NCBI GenBank assembly: GCA_026770025.1
Contig: JAMXDE010000003.1
Location: 1,984,001 to 2,048,000, forward strand
Length of the DNA: 64,000 nt
Source: Craspedostauros australis
Taxonomy: Eukaryota; Bacillariophyta; Bacillariophyceae; Mastogloiales; Achnanthaceae
Direction: 5' to 3'
Part shown: piece after piece, positions 9,615 to 20,262 of the stretch
How positions within the stretch are numbered: position 1 is the first letter of the stretch
How the letters are laid out: each line of letters starts with the position of its first letter
Notes under the pieces: model-generated
Databases searched by the model: none
Seen by the model: the letters and a program-made list of their open reading frames with translations, nothing else
What the model was told of the DNA's origin: nothing
Position numbers and translations under genes: made by a program

Positions 9615-11994
9615 AGGGCGGCCAGGAATCGAAGTCGATGTTGTGCAATGCCGATGGCGAGAGGCCGGGTCCATACCATGCATTCCATGGTCAGAGAACG
9701 ATCGAAAGGAAGCTTGGATACACAATACTCGTACAGTTCGCAGTCGCAGAGGCGGCACAATGCCACCCAAGTACCCAAGCAGTGCTACTAGTGCATGGCA
9801 GCACCAAGTGGAAATCAATCGACTAATCAATACACAGACAGATACATGTATCACAATACAAATATATCTTATTCCCGAGACAAATTGAAGATTATCCTTT
9901 TGCATGGTGTTGCCCACGCGATGGAGGGATGCTCGCGTACTCGGAGAGCGCTTCGATTCCGGGTGCTATCCGATCGTACCTACGGTATGCGCTCCGTTGC
10001 ATCGTGCTGTAGTACGACACATGTCCGCAACCCAAACCATTCGAAGCAAGTGCGCAGTCCATGGTGCGTGTCATGCTGTATGTGAATGGGCTGCGCGCTC
10101 CTGCTTTGCTACACACAAATTGTGAATGTCGCGGCACTCTTCGAAACTCCCCCTGGAGGATTTTGACCCATCACGAGGCTTCCTCTCGGTACCGGCGAGC
10201 GCTTTTTATACTCTACTCGTAGACCGTATGGCATTGATGCTAATGAGGCTATGCACCATCACATTCGTCTGCAAGTATGATAGTATATGTACAATATCTA
10301 CTATTCCATATATATATATTGGGTGCCATGACATGAGCATTGCCGATCCTATCAAACGCCAAAAAGGCGACGAATTCCAATGTCGCCAGTCAGCCTCGCC
10401 ACCTGTACTCGTATGCAAAACGAGTGTGAGTGAATGCACGACACGACTCCATACTACACTGCCTATCAAGCGTCTTGAGTGTTCGAATGGACATGTAATC
10501 ATATATACTCGTACGAGAGGGCACAAGGGCGTTGAAGTCATAGAGCAAAGACGATGTGAATAACGTCTTATCCTGGCCATTGCTAAGATAGGTTTGGCAT
10601 GGTGGTATGGTGTGGCGTGACGTGGCGTGATTTGGCCTCCGCGAACCGGTTGATTTCTGCGGCCGTGGTTGCGCCGGTTTTGGTGACAGAGAACAATCAG
10701 ATCGTGATTCTGTCCGCCTGTCCGAAGATCTGCTGACCAATCAAGCGACAACCACAAAATGAACCACACAAGACATCGCTTTCGGGACCACAAGACATCG
10801 CTTGTTAGATTCACACGTCATCGTTCGTGGACGATCGTGTGGTACTCCGGCGAAGGGACAATAATGAAGTGCGATACCAGGTTTGGCGAAGTCTCCCGCC
10901 TTGTGCGAAGCGATCAGTTTCGTCATACGAGTCGCAAAAGCAACTTCGCTGGCAGATCATCGGCGGTTCCTCTTCGGTACAATACTCTTGACCTCTGTGG
11001 TCCACTGGATTGCCCTGGCATGGTTGAGTTGGGTTTCATTCGGCTGTGCGTTCGAATCCAGCAACAGGAATGGTGAATGGTGACGATGTTGCCCGGTAAC
11101 TGTGTCTTATGTAGCCACAATGAACACGGACCGGCTGTGCGCGAGTGGAGAATGTGCTGGGAGTCTGGTGCTCTGATCGTACGAGTATGCATTACGCCAT
11201 ATTGAAAGATCATTTGAGTAGCCACTGTGGATGAAGATATAGCTGGAGTTGACGAAGGCAGTCTTCCTTGTTGCACGTTGAACGCTTCTGGGAGCAACAT
11301 ATGATTTGAAGTTGCGACGAACCAGAACCAACCGTCGTCATCATCACTGGATAGAGCATATACGCGTGAACTGCAGGTAGGTATCCGTGCATCTGCGCCG
11401 ACTCGAGTATGCATGGTAGAGTATCCTATGAGCATGATACCGCTCAACATTCATGGTTTGTTTGTTCCTGCTATGTTGCAAAGTTCGAATCTTCCATTTT
11501 GGTGGGTTTGGAATTGACATCGCCGAGGAAGAATCATCAAATGGCCTCTCCCAGTCCGTCTGTCGTCCTGTTCGGCTCCAACCTTTTGCATGACCGTCAA
11601 CAGCTGTTTCGCCTGGAGATTCGTCCGACAGAGACATTGCATCATCACGGATTAAAGCGCTAGGCTACATGGACGGCGCGAGTTTTACTCTCCACGAGCG
11701 GAGAGAGTGAGAGAGTCCTTGTACTCGTATGTCCTCGTATGGCCTCGTGCATGTCGTGGCTGATGATCTGACAAAGCTATGATCGTGCTTCGAACGAAGT
11801 GCTGGGAGGGCAGGCGTTGCGCTGTGCAGGTCAGCGCTATGAGTCGCCTCCTGCGCCATGAACGAAAACGATTCCATACTCGGGAAACGTGGGACGTCCT
11901 ACTGGTTGTATGTATGTGAGTCCTACTTTATGTATTCTGTGTATTTTTATGGGGCTCAATGCAGGCTATTTGGTGTGAGGTGTGGCCTGTATGT
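9615..11994. other. 2.4 kb intergenic region
   Basis: No convincing gene on either strand; open frames are short and overlapping. It holds six copies of the octamer TACTCGTA or its complement (9726, 10214, 10406, 10506, 11180, 11722), the densest cluster in the window. A T-loop-like GTTCGAATCC at about 11048 was checked for a tRNA and does not form one. Confidence 0.6.
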
Positions 11995-12750
11995 TCACAT
12001 GTTGGCCAATAGTCTGCGCAGATCCTCCACGGAGCAAGGAGCAGATGTAACACCGTCGGTTGCGGTGAGAAATGTTGATTCGAAGTCAAAGTCGTCGAGC
12101 TGGTCGAGACTTGGTGCTACGGTGTCTTCCTCTCGCTCGAAGCGGGTGGTTTCCTGGACGCGACTTGCAATTTCACCCGAATCGGATGGGCTGGACTGCT
12201 GCGCCTCCTCTGCCGTCCCATTTCTCTTCTTTTTCTTTGCCGTTGCCTCCCTTGCATGCTCTCTCTTCGATGACACACGCTCCTCCCTTCGTGGTTTGTT
12301 CTTTACTGACCGAAAGTAAGCGCTACACTTGTTGATGGCTCGTTCCTCTTCGATTACCACGTACGTGTCACCAACCTTCTCCAGGAATCGTCCTCCGTAG
12401 TTGATCACAGCACGGTAGAACTTCTCGGCCACATTCTTCCTTCCGTTCGTGCTGCCTGCGTTGTTGTACTCAGCTAACAATCCATCCCCACAAGTACGGA
12501 ACTTGGCACTCCCATCAGAGTCCTTGATGTCATTGCCACGTCCGAGGACGACATCTTTGTTGGTGAGATGCATGGTTTGGACCTGCTCAACGTTTTCCGA
12601 AGCAGCCGCTGCAGGAGGGGGTGTGCGAGTTGGGGTTGGAGTCGGAGCGTGTGACGGAAGTGTTTTGTTGTTCATTTTGGTGCTCTGTCGTTTTATGAGC
12701 TCGTTCGAGTGGTCCATGTCCATGGCTGATGAATCCAGCCGGCATCGCAA
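11995..12750 (-). CDS. DUF6824-type nuclear-like protein
   Basis: 251 residues. Residues about 62-147 carry the domain I know from many diatom proteins as DUF6824: LTNKDVVLGRG, an FR, a central helical part, GGRFLEK, YVV, then A-x-x-K and a final FR. A Lys/Arg-rich stretch follows (about 150-180, including AKKKKRNG), which could serve as a nuclear localisation signal. The C-terminus is acidic (LDQLDDFDFES). The N-terminus is Pro/Ala-rich. The domain's biochemical function is not established to my knowledge; a DNA- or chromatin-linked role is inference from the basic stretch and acidic tail. No intron is needed. A second, clearly different DUF6824-type gene lies 8.2 kb away on the same strand. 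Confidence 0.85.
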   Translation of the reverse strand: MRCRLDSSAMDMDHSNELIKRQSTKMNNKTLPSHAPTPTPTRTPPPAAAASENVEQVQTMHLTNKDVVLGRGNDIKDSDGSAKFRTCGDGLLAEYNNAGSTNGRKNVAEKFYRAVINYGGRFLEKVGDTYVVIEEERAINKCSAYFRSVKNKPRREERVSSKREHAREATAKKKKRNGTAEEAQQSSPSDSGEIASRVQETTRFEREEDTVAPSLDQLDDFDFESTFLTATDGVTSAPCSVEDLRRLLANM

Positions 12751-12971
12751 GCGCTGAGAAGTTGCTTATTGTCTGGCTTTGCTCTGCTGCGGGTTTGGGC
12801 TGCGTTGTGCGACACTTTTCGTTGCGTTTTGCAGTGTAGCCGGTCGTGTAGCATTGTGTTCGGTCAGCGCTGGACTTGGGGTGGTTCGAACGACGATTTC
12901 GAGACGATATGTCCAAGACGATTTGTTCGGATTGAAGGTGAAGTTCACACTCCATCCGCAGAGAACTCTAT

Positions 12972-12998
12972 TAGAGGACTTTCGCATTCTGTTCCCCC
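12972..12998 (+). repeat. left copy of 27-bp perfect inverted repeat
   Basis: The 27 bases starting TAGAGGACTTTCG are the exact reverse complement of 20236-20262. The copy sits 222 bases upstream of the start codon of the first DUF6824 gene and marks the left edge of the transposon island. Confidence 0.85.
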
Positions 12999-13081
12999 AG
13001 TCCCGAGCAGTCCCACGAGGGAGTCATAACCTGATAGAGACACTTTTCAGGGGGCGGGATGCGAACTTCCCCCTCGGCGAG

Positions 13082-13126
13082 CAGAATATCATTCTGTTTA
13101 CGCGTCGTAAACAGAATGATATTCTG
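13082..13126. repeat. perfect 21-bp-arm palindrome
   Basis: Arms 13082-13102 and 13106-13126 are exact reverse complements around a 3-base centre. The right arm runs into ATTCTGTTCCCACAGTCCCG, a near copy of CATTCTGTTCCCCCAGTCCC in and just after the left 27-bp inverted repeat, so the two are related sequence. Confidence 0.9.
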
Positions 13127-13291
13127 TTCCCACAGTCCCGGCAAAAGATACCAATTCCAGGCGCAAACCAACAACAGCCATTCATTTTGTTTTACTTCCA
13201 AAGTTTTGGTCGTGGTCGTGGTTGTCGTTGTCGTTGACTTTTTGTTCAGATTTAGTGCCAATTCACGAATCTGGCCGAATCCGAACGAGCA

Positions 13292-13338
13292 AGTTCACTA
13301 ACCAGGTCTTTTTTAGGCCAAAGTTCACTAACCAGGTC
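13292..13338 (+). repeat. 18-bp direct repeat in the left LTR
   Basis: AAGTTCACTAACCAGGTC occurs at 13292-13309 and 13321-13338. The block is absent from the right LTR copy, and ACGA stands on both sides of it, so it may be a small insertion with a 4-base duplication. Confidence 0.6.
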
Positions 13339-13689
13339 GTTTTGGTGCCTGGCACGATGATTGGATGACTGAAATGGTCGGCGTATCACTGCGACAGCAT
13401 TGAAAATGTTAGTTTAGCCATGAAGTGTACACATCAACCATTTCCCTGTTGGACAGCGTAGAGTACTCTAGTTTATGATGTTGTCGATGAATCCTGTTGA
13501 GCAGAGGGTCGAATCAGCTATTATCGATTGCATGCTGACATCGCCATTGGCATGTACCAACCTTGGAATGGTCTACATCCAACTGCAAGGAGTTTCAGAC
13601 TACATGTAGTCCATTCCTGCGATACCGTTCGGTCACTGTGTGTACTGTGTTGGTCATATGTGCATACAAAAGGTCAAGCATACTTGATT

Positions 13690-14312
13690 GTAACAACCCC
13701 ACCACTCCAAGCACACTCCATGGGGTACAGCCACGAAGTTTGAGGTCTTGGATCCTTCTGGAAGGTACTCATACCGATGGATCTGGATATCATGGCGTCT
13801 TGTGTGTGGCAGTACTGTGAGCTACACATCAAACGACATCTTGATCTGTAGATTTAAGTCCTTCCCACATGGATCTATCACTTTGAACTCAATATTCGTA
13901 CACTTTGGAGGAGATTTGGAGGCATCGAAGTGTTGGATTGGAGTATGATTGACATTTTGTATGCACACATGCTCAGAACGTTGTACAGCGCAATGCGTAT
14001 CGTTCAGTACTGCTTGGTATCAGCATCCGTAGAATTGGATCCCTTCTAAACGGATCTAGGACTTCAAACTCGATGACCGTACTCTTTGGAGTGCGCTTGG
14101 AGTTGTCCAGTTGATTGGATCTCTGAAAACGGCCGGTGCAATACATCGATATGCATAATACTGCACAAGGCGATGCATACTGTGCAGTCTCGTCCGACGC
14201 AGTACTGCGTGGTATCAGCATCCGTAGATTTCGATAACTTCCAGACGGATCTAGCACTGCAGGCTCCATGACCGTACTCTTGGGAGTGTGCTTGGAGTGG
14301 TGCAGTTGGTAT
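13690..14312. repeat. four diverged ~95-bp repeats with protein-like content
   Basis: Related blocks at about 13690-13795 (inverted), 13845-13925, 14020-14112 and 14215-14312; the last two share about 100 bases at a period near 197. Read in the same sense, all four translate to variants of one stretch: SKHTPWGTATKFEVLDPSGR (plus strand), SKSPPKCTNIEFKVIDPCGK, SKRTPKSTVIEFEVLDPFRR and SKHTPKSTVMEPAVLDPSGS (minus strand). Changes are often conservative (E/K, I/M, L/I), as in coding sequence. I do not recognise the protein. The array directly abuts the truncated gag. Confidence 0.65.
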
Positions 14313-14325
14313 CAATCTACATTGG

Positions 14326-15034
14326 TTGAAGCTCAAAGACTTCAACAACAACATCAAGAAGCTGAACAACCACGTTCGCAACCAAGTCTTCACTCTCCAG
14401 TCCAAAGGCGAAACAGTTGGCAGCAAACTCACCTTTGCACTCATCACTGCATACAACACATCATACAATGAGGAGTTTGTCAGCCACATCCAGCGCTGCA
14501 GTGACTGCGGTACTCCAGACTACATCAGTCTCACGAATACTGCTGAGACCAAGTACCAGAGCGTGGTCAATGCCAGCACATGGAACCGCCTTTCTTGCGA
14601 CAAGCAGCTCCTTGCTCTCTGAGCCAAGACGAAGCAGCTCAAAGCGTCAATCACCAAATCATCCAGCAAGCAAGCAAACAACAAGAAGGACAACAAAGGG
14701 ACAGCTTGCCACAAGGTGGCAACCACCCTCTTGCCAATCAAGATCCGCCAAAGGGCAACAACCCCAGGCACTTTGTCCACCAGGGAACCACCTTCCACTG
14801 GTGTGACAACCACAAGGCATGGGGCAAGCACAAGACATCCAACTGTCATGCCCGATCTGGCAAGCATGCTGACTCCTCTGGGAAGAAGCGCTTGTATGAC
14901 AAGAAATCGTCCTCATCCAAATCCGCCAAGGTACACACCAAGTCAGCTCCTCACGTCCACTTCGACGACGGCAACGGAAACTTCAACAGTAGTCAGCATT
15001 CCACTCCCAGCAATGGAAACATCAGCGAGAACTG
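14326..15034 (+). pseudogene. copia gag remnant with zinc-knuckle-like motif
   Basis: Starts mid-Gag (NNNIKKLNNHVRNQVFTLQS, followed by the helical Gag region), so the N-terminal part is missing, replaced by the repeat array to its left. A TGA at 14620-14622 interrupts it, and a frame change near 14700-14730 is needed to reach the nucleocapsid part. That part has FHWCDNHKAWGKHKTSNCHA, the C..H..H....C knuckle-like motif typical of this copia group. It ends at a TGA at 15032-15034. Confidence 0.75.
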
Positions 15035-15089
15035 ACATGTCAGCACGCCCACCCAGTCAACATTATCAGTCACAGACCTGCAAGGCACC

Positions 15090-16661
15090 TCTGCGATGCA
15101 GATGGCATTGCACCGGATGGGTGATGTGCCAATCGGAATCGACACTTGCATGTTGGCCACAGTCTCTGGACAATGCGGCAACTTCAACAACGATCTTCAA
15201 CCTATCCATGGTATGACCATAGAATGAGTTGGAGGGTCCATCCCCATCCAATCCAAGGGCACACTGTCATGGACAATACTTGACAATGATGGCAGGCCAC
15301 TGCGGATTAAGATATCCAACGCTTTCTATGCGCCACAGCTTCGCATCCATCTGTTCTGTCCGCAGCAATGGTCTGACCAAGGTCCCCACGATCATCACGG
15401 CAGGCACCTGCGTACCTGCGCGACAAATGGCAACTACACTGTCCTGCGCTCCTCACGTCGCAAGGTCACAGTGTATCATCATCCAGGCACCAACCTGCCG
15501 TTGATGTCTGTCGCCAACACCAAGCGACATGTGCCAGCATTCCTTGCTACTTCCAGTCCTCCAAGCAACTCAGAACTTCTCAACATCAACAATGTCCCCA
15601 ATGACACGATGGAGGTTCACGAAGATCCCAAGCTCGCCAAGTTGAGGCCCGATCCTCTCCAAGACAACAACACACTGGTCCGTGATCAGTTGGCAATACA
15701 TCCTGTTGGTGCGTCTGACGCACAAGGACAGCTACTCCGGTGGCATCATCACTTGGGACACCTACCCTTCCGTGTCTTGCGCAACATGGCGTCACACAGC
15801 ATCATACCACGACACTTGGCCAAGGCCGAGTTCCCTCTCTGCTCTGGGTGCATCTATGGCAAAGCCGTCCGTTGGTGCAAGCCAAACCATATCATGCACG
15901 TTGTCAAACGAGCGCGATTCCCAGGGCATATAGTGTCAGTCGACCAGATCGTCTCTCGCCAGCCTGGGGTGCTTCCGCAGCAAAACGGCACGCACACCTG
16001 GTCGTGATACACATGCGTGACAGTGTTTGTTGATCAGTACCTTGGTATTGACTACGTTCACTTGCAGCTCACCCAGTCTGGTGCCAACACACTGCAAGCC
16101 AATCAGGCTTTCGAGCGCTATGCTCACTCATTCGGTGTCTGCATACACCACTACCACCCCGACAAAGACAGATTCGCTGAGCAGCTGTTCCACACAGCTG
16201 TCGCAGCAGCCAATCAAACCATCACATTCTGTGGAGTCAATGCTCACCATCAGAATGGCATCGCCAAGCGACGCATCCGCAACCTCCAAGAGTCCACTTG
16301 CTCGATGCTCTTGCATGCGCAGCACCATTGTCCTGATGCCATTCATCCGTCTCTATGGCTGTATGCTCTGCGTTACGCCTCTGAGATCCGAAGGAACGCT
16401 GCTCGAGAGGGAGGTATATCGCCACTCCAGCGATTTGTACAGATCAAGGTCCAACCCTTGATGCAACACTTTCACACATTTGGATGCCCTGTATACATCC
16501 TCAAGGCCGCACTGCAACAAAGATCCCAGGTTCCCAAGTGGAGCAGCCGAGCCAACATCGCCATATTCCTTGGCATGTCAGCTGAACATGCGAGCAGCGT
16601 ACCTATCGCTCAAGATCGACACAGGGTACATATCGCCACAGTTCCATCTGAACTTCGATGA
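15090..16661 (+). pseudogene. copia protease-integrase remnant
   Basis: A possible protease active site reads DTC (15141-15149) where D-T/S-G is expected. The HHCC integrase zinc finger survives (WHHHLGHL ... CSGC, about 15740-15860). An in-frame TGA at 16005-16007 separates it from the integrase core, which resumes in the same frame. The catalytic glutamate position reads AAG at 16266-16268 (NGIAKRRI, normally NGIAERRI), so the integrase would be inactive even without the stops. Confidence 0.78.
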
Positions 16662-17126
16662 CAGGTTCCAAACGGTCAAGACCAATCCACTCCTGCATCC
16701 TGGCGCATCGCAGTGGCAGCGTCTCACACACATCGACGAACCAGCCAAGCCCTCGCAACAGATTCGCTCCGAATGCATCACACGTGCTGTTCAGCACCAA
16801 CTTTCCGCAAGCACGCGTCCTCCAGGGACCACACACGCTGCACCTGATGCCAAGTCATTCCAGCTTGACATGCAGCACAAGTTGCACAACCTTCCGAGGT
16901 CCAGCCTTCCGAGGCCCAGCCTTCCAAGGCACAGTCTTCCAAGGCACAGTCTTCCAAGACAGCCAGCAAGCTCACCTTCAGAGGGAGCTATGCCATCGCC
17001 ACACAGAACGCATCACGATCCGCTCCATCCGCAACAGAATGTGCAGAGACCAACCAGCCTACGCTCCAACTCCAATCCTACCACACATACACTGCTCAAT
17101 CCTTCCACGCATCTGACGTCCTCAAC

Positions 17127-18765
17127 ATGAACTCGGGCGATCTGCACCCCATGTCATTCGCAGCAACACTTGCAGACGATGACACTATGTACTGGGGGCA
17201 AATGCAGACGCAGCCTGGCCGCGACAAATTCATTGGGGCAATGCACAAGGAAATCGAAGACCACCAATCCAGACAACATTGGGAGGTCGTCCAACGCAAT
17301 CATGTGCCAAAAGGGCACAAGATCCTGAAAGCCGTCTGGTCATTCAAATGCAAACGCAGACTTGCAACCGGCGAAATCTACAAGTGGAAAGCATGGCTAT
17401 GCGTGCATGGAGGAGAGCAACAAGATGGTGTCAACTACTGGGAAACATTCGCACCTGTTGTGCAATGGTCCACCATCCAGACATTCCTCACCATGGCCAT
17501 CAAACAGCACTGGCACACTTGCCAAATCGACTTCGTTCTGACGTTCCCACAAGCGAATGTGGAATGTGACATCTTCATGCAAGTACCTCAGGGGTGCAAC
17601 GTGGACGGAGACAGCAGGTCTCACGTTGTCAAGCTCAAGAATACTCTGTACAGCACCAAGCAAGCAGCATTGGTATGGCATCGGCATGTGGTTGACAGCC
17701 TGATGCAGCATGGGTTCCAGCAAAGCCAAGTCGATGAATGCCTTCTCTGCAAGGGCAACACATCCATTCTGCTGTACGTTGACGACACCATCATCATTGG
17801 CCCACGCAAACACAAGATCGATGACATCATCAAGCGCCTCAAGGCATGGTTCACACAAACTGACGAAGGCAACATGACTGAGTATCTGGGCGTTCACATC
17901 CAACGTACTGATGACACCATCACACTCACACAACCGCAACTCATAGATCGAATCATACGAGCAGCCAAGATCGATCCTGACTCACCAGGACAAACCTATT
18001 CGACGCCAGCCGTCAAACTGCTCCTATACAAGGACACTGGTGGTCCTGCTGCCACTTGGCGATTCGAATATCGGTCAGATATGGGGATGCTCAACTTCCT
18101 CACATGATCGACGAGGCCTGACATCTGCTTCACAGTCCATCAATGCGCACACTTCATGGCTCATCCAATGAAGTCACACGAAGATGCCATCGAATGGATT
18201 GTACAATACCTCACTCACACATGGGATATGGGACTCCGCATCTCACCTACCCGATGACTCCATTCACTGCTATGCTGATGCAGACTTCGCAGGAGGCTTC
18301 ACACAAGCCAACAACGACCCCAACACGGCAAAAAATCGTACCGGATACGTCGTCCTGTATGCAGGATTCCCCATCATATGGAACTCCAAGCTGCAAACAG
18401 AAGTCACACTCAGCACCACAGAAGCCAAGTACGTGGCTCTCAGCCAAGCTCTATGAGAGGTTATACCCATCATACACCTCATCAACAAAATGAAGCAGCA
18501 CATATCATCATTCGACACTTCTCCAACAGTTCACTGCACAGCATTTGAGGACAACTCCGGTGCCCTCGAACTTGCAAATGCACCCAGAATGCGTCCTCAT
18601 ACCAAACACATCAATGCCAAATACCATCACTTCCATGAAGCTGTCAGCCAAAGGCTCATCACCATCGAAAAGGTCGACACGTTGGACCAGATGGCTGATA
18701 TATTCACCAAGCCCTTGGCACGTCCACTATTCGAATCTCTGCAATTGCGACTATTGGGATGGTAA
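17127..18765 (+). pseudogene. copia reverse transcriptase-RNase H remnant
   Basis: The reverse transcriptase is open from 17127 to 18107 and keeps YVDD (LLYVDDTIII), but KARLC is changed to KAWLC. After a TGA at 18105-18107 and a frame change, RNase H resumes (CYADADFAGG, TGYVVLYAG, LSTTEAKYVALSQ), is cut by TGA at 18454-18456, and continues in the same frame to NSGALELANAPRMRPHTKHI and DIFTKPL, ending at 18765. Two of the stops look like CGA-to-TGA changes. Confidence 0.85.
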
Positions 18766-18845
18766 GCGCGGTCCGCTCGTGCCACCGACAAGAGGGAGTG
18801 TGCAGATTAAGTGCCAATTCACGAATCTGGCCGAATCCGAACGAT

Positions 18846-19131
18846 GATTGTCAATGGACAGACGATACCACACAAACCACGAGTAGGATCCACACTGAGC
18901 AAATGATCGCCCTGCACGGACATAATTTTCAGAACAGATAGGTTTCACCCCATCTCCCACACCTCCGGTCACGTGAAAAACCTGCACAAAGATTTGATCG
19001 TGCAGAAATATTTGCATATGAGAAGACACTTCTTCAACCACTGACCTCCAACCAAAACGAGAAACCTAATAGAGAATGGCTTGGGTTTGGGAGAAGTGCA
19101 AACCAAATCATCTCGAAATGCATGAATATGA
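18846..19131. other. AT-richer spacer in the island
   Basis: Right flank of the copia remnant. No gene or recognisable LTR continuation seen. Confidence 0.4.
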
Positions 19132-19890
19132 TCAACCAAGAGGTACAGACAGCAGAAGAGAGAGATAGCTCAAGCAATCATAATTTGGTCTTACATCCAC
19201 AACAACAACATCCATCATCATTAGCAAAACAACATCAATTGTATGAACATCAATCGTCCGCCAGCATAAGGCAACAAGACAATGATTGTTCTTAGCATAG
19301 TCGGCGAACCGAGGAAGAAACAATTCGATATTGCTCAGGTACGGTAAGACGATGGCATAGAAGTAGATGTAGAAAGTACAAACAATGCAGGAGATGCAGA
19401 TGCTGTCCATACTGAATCTCAGTTCCATGTCACAGAAATGTCCACGATGTGCCAGACAGTACAGTATGAGCAGCAATCCCATTTCATAGGATACCAAGTA
19501 TCGGTTCTTGACCTGAATGCATGCAGGGTCATTCTCATCGGACACTGCCTGGAACTTTGGCCAGAGACGGTCAGCCAAGCATTGGAGGTAGCATGCTCGG
19601 AAGCCGAAGTGAGGAATAGCTTCAGTGTCAGCCAATTCTGAGATGGCAATGTTTCTGTTTGTATACAAAGGAGGAGGACCCAATGGACCGAGATAGAGCT
19701 GCTGCATTTCCAGCACATGGCGGCCTAATGCAATAATGTGACTGTAGTACTCCACAAGAATGGTGACACCAGTGTAGTTCAGACCCTGCACATCAATCTG
19801 CGAAAGCTGATTCACAGCCTCAACAAATCGATCGTGGGCTTCTTGCAATGCTTGCCTTTTGGGAAGGGAGTTCCAAATATGCAGCACCAT
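19132..19890 (-). CDS. orphan ORF, possible membrane protein
   Basis: 252 residues, not recognised. The first ~150 residues look protein-like (mixed helix-type sequence such as VTILVEYYSHIIALGRHVLE and GFRACYLQCLADRLWPKF). A hydrophobic stretch follows (about 135-185, including GLLLILYCLA and CIVCTFYIYFYAIVLPYL), and the last ~35 residues are Val/Met/Asp-rich and may be read-through of repetitive DNA. It lies inside the transposon island and is AT-richer than neighbouring genes, so it could be transposon cargo, a gene fragment with unseen introns, or chance. Start uncertain. Confidence 0.35.
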   Translation of the reverse strand: MVLHIWNSLPKRQALQEAHDRFVEAVNQLSQIDVQGLNYTGVTILVEYYSHIIALGRHVLEMQQLYLGPLGPPPLYTNRNIAISELADTEAIPHFGFRACYLQCLADRLWPKFQAVSDENDPACIQVKNRYLVSYEMGLLLILYCLAHRGHFCDMELRFSMDSICISCIVCTFYIYFYAIVLPYLSNIELFLPRFADYAKNNHCLVALCWRTIDVHTIDVVLLMMMDVVVVDVRPNYDCLSYLSLLLSVPLG

Positions 19891-20235
19891 TAGAAAGAGA
19901 AGGACCAGCTATAGTGTGTGGAGAAAGGTTGTATATGCGAAAGCGTGGTGAATGCGGAAGAATTGAAGGAACCGCGAGTATAGCATCAAGTGCAGTGTGG
20001 AGGAAATCTGTCATGCAGGTACCAATAACCGGAAGGAGGTGATGTGTCGACAGAGGCATCAACAAATGTGATGTTCTTCAGCACGAATCACACCGAACGT
20101 GACTAAATTAATCGAAATGTTTTGGCGCGAACGCAATATCGCTCGAGTTAATCCAAGCAGGATTATGTCACGAATCAGTCCTGTACAGTTTTCGTGCTCG
20201 AGATTCAATGCGAACCGCGACATGACACAGGGGCC

Positions 20236-20262
20236 GGGGGAACAGAATGCGAAAGTCCTCTA
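20236..20262 (-). repeat. right copy of 27-bp perfect inverted repeat
   Basis: Exact reverse complement of 12972-12998, 7.2 kb away. A G-rich run (GGGGCCGGGGG) is on its inner side. No target-site duplication is visible outside the pair. Confidence 0.85.

Larger units (their letters stand above)
13243..18844 (+). mobile_element. decayed Ty1/copia element
   Basis: A second, unrelated copia element in ruins. A 46-base direct repeat with two mismatches (13243-13288 and 18799-18844, both starting TGT) is taken as the beginnings of the two LTRs. The right copy follows a purine tract (GACAAGAGGGAG, 18787-18798) just downstream of the pol stop, where a 3' LTR should begin. The LTR copies diverge after 46 bases, so at least one is truncated or interrupted. 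Gag lacks its N-terminal half and the pol frame has several stops and shifts. The domain order and pol motifs are copia. Confidence 0.8.

Noticed and set aside
10990..11075. tRNA suggested by a GTTCGAATCC T-loop-like string
   Set aside because: The T-stem does not pair (GTGCG against CCAGC) and no acceptor or anticodon stem could be built.
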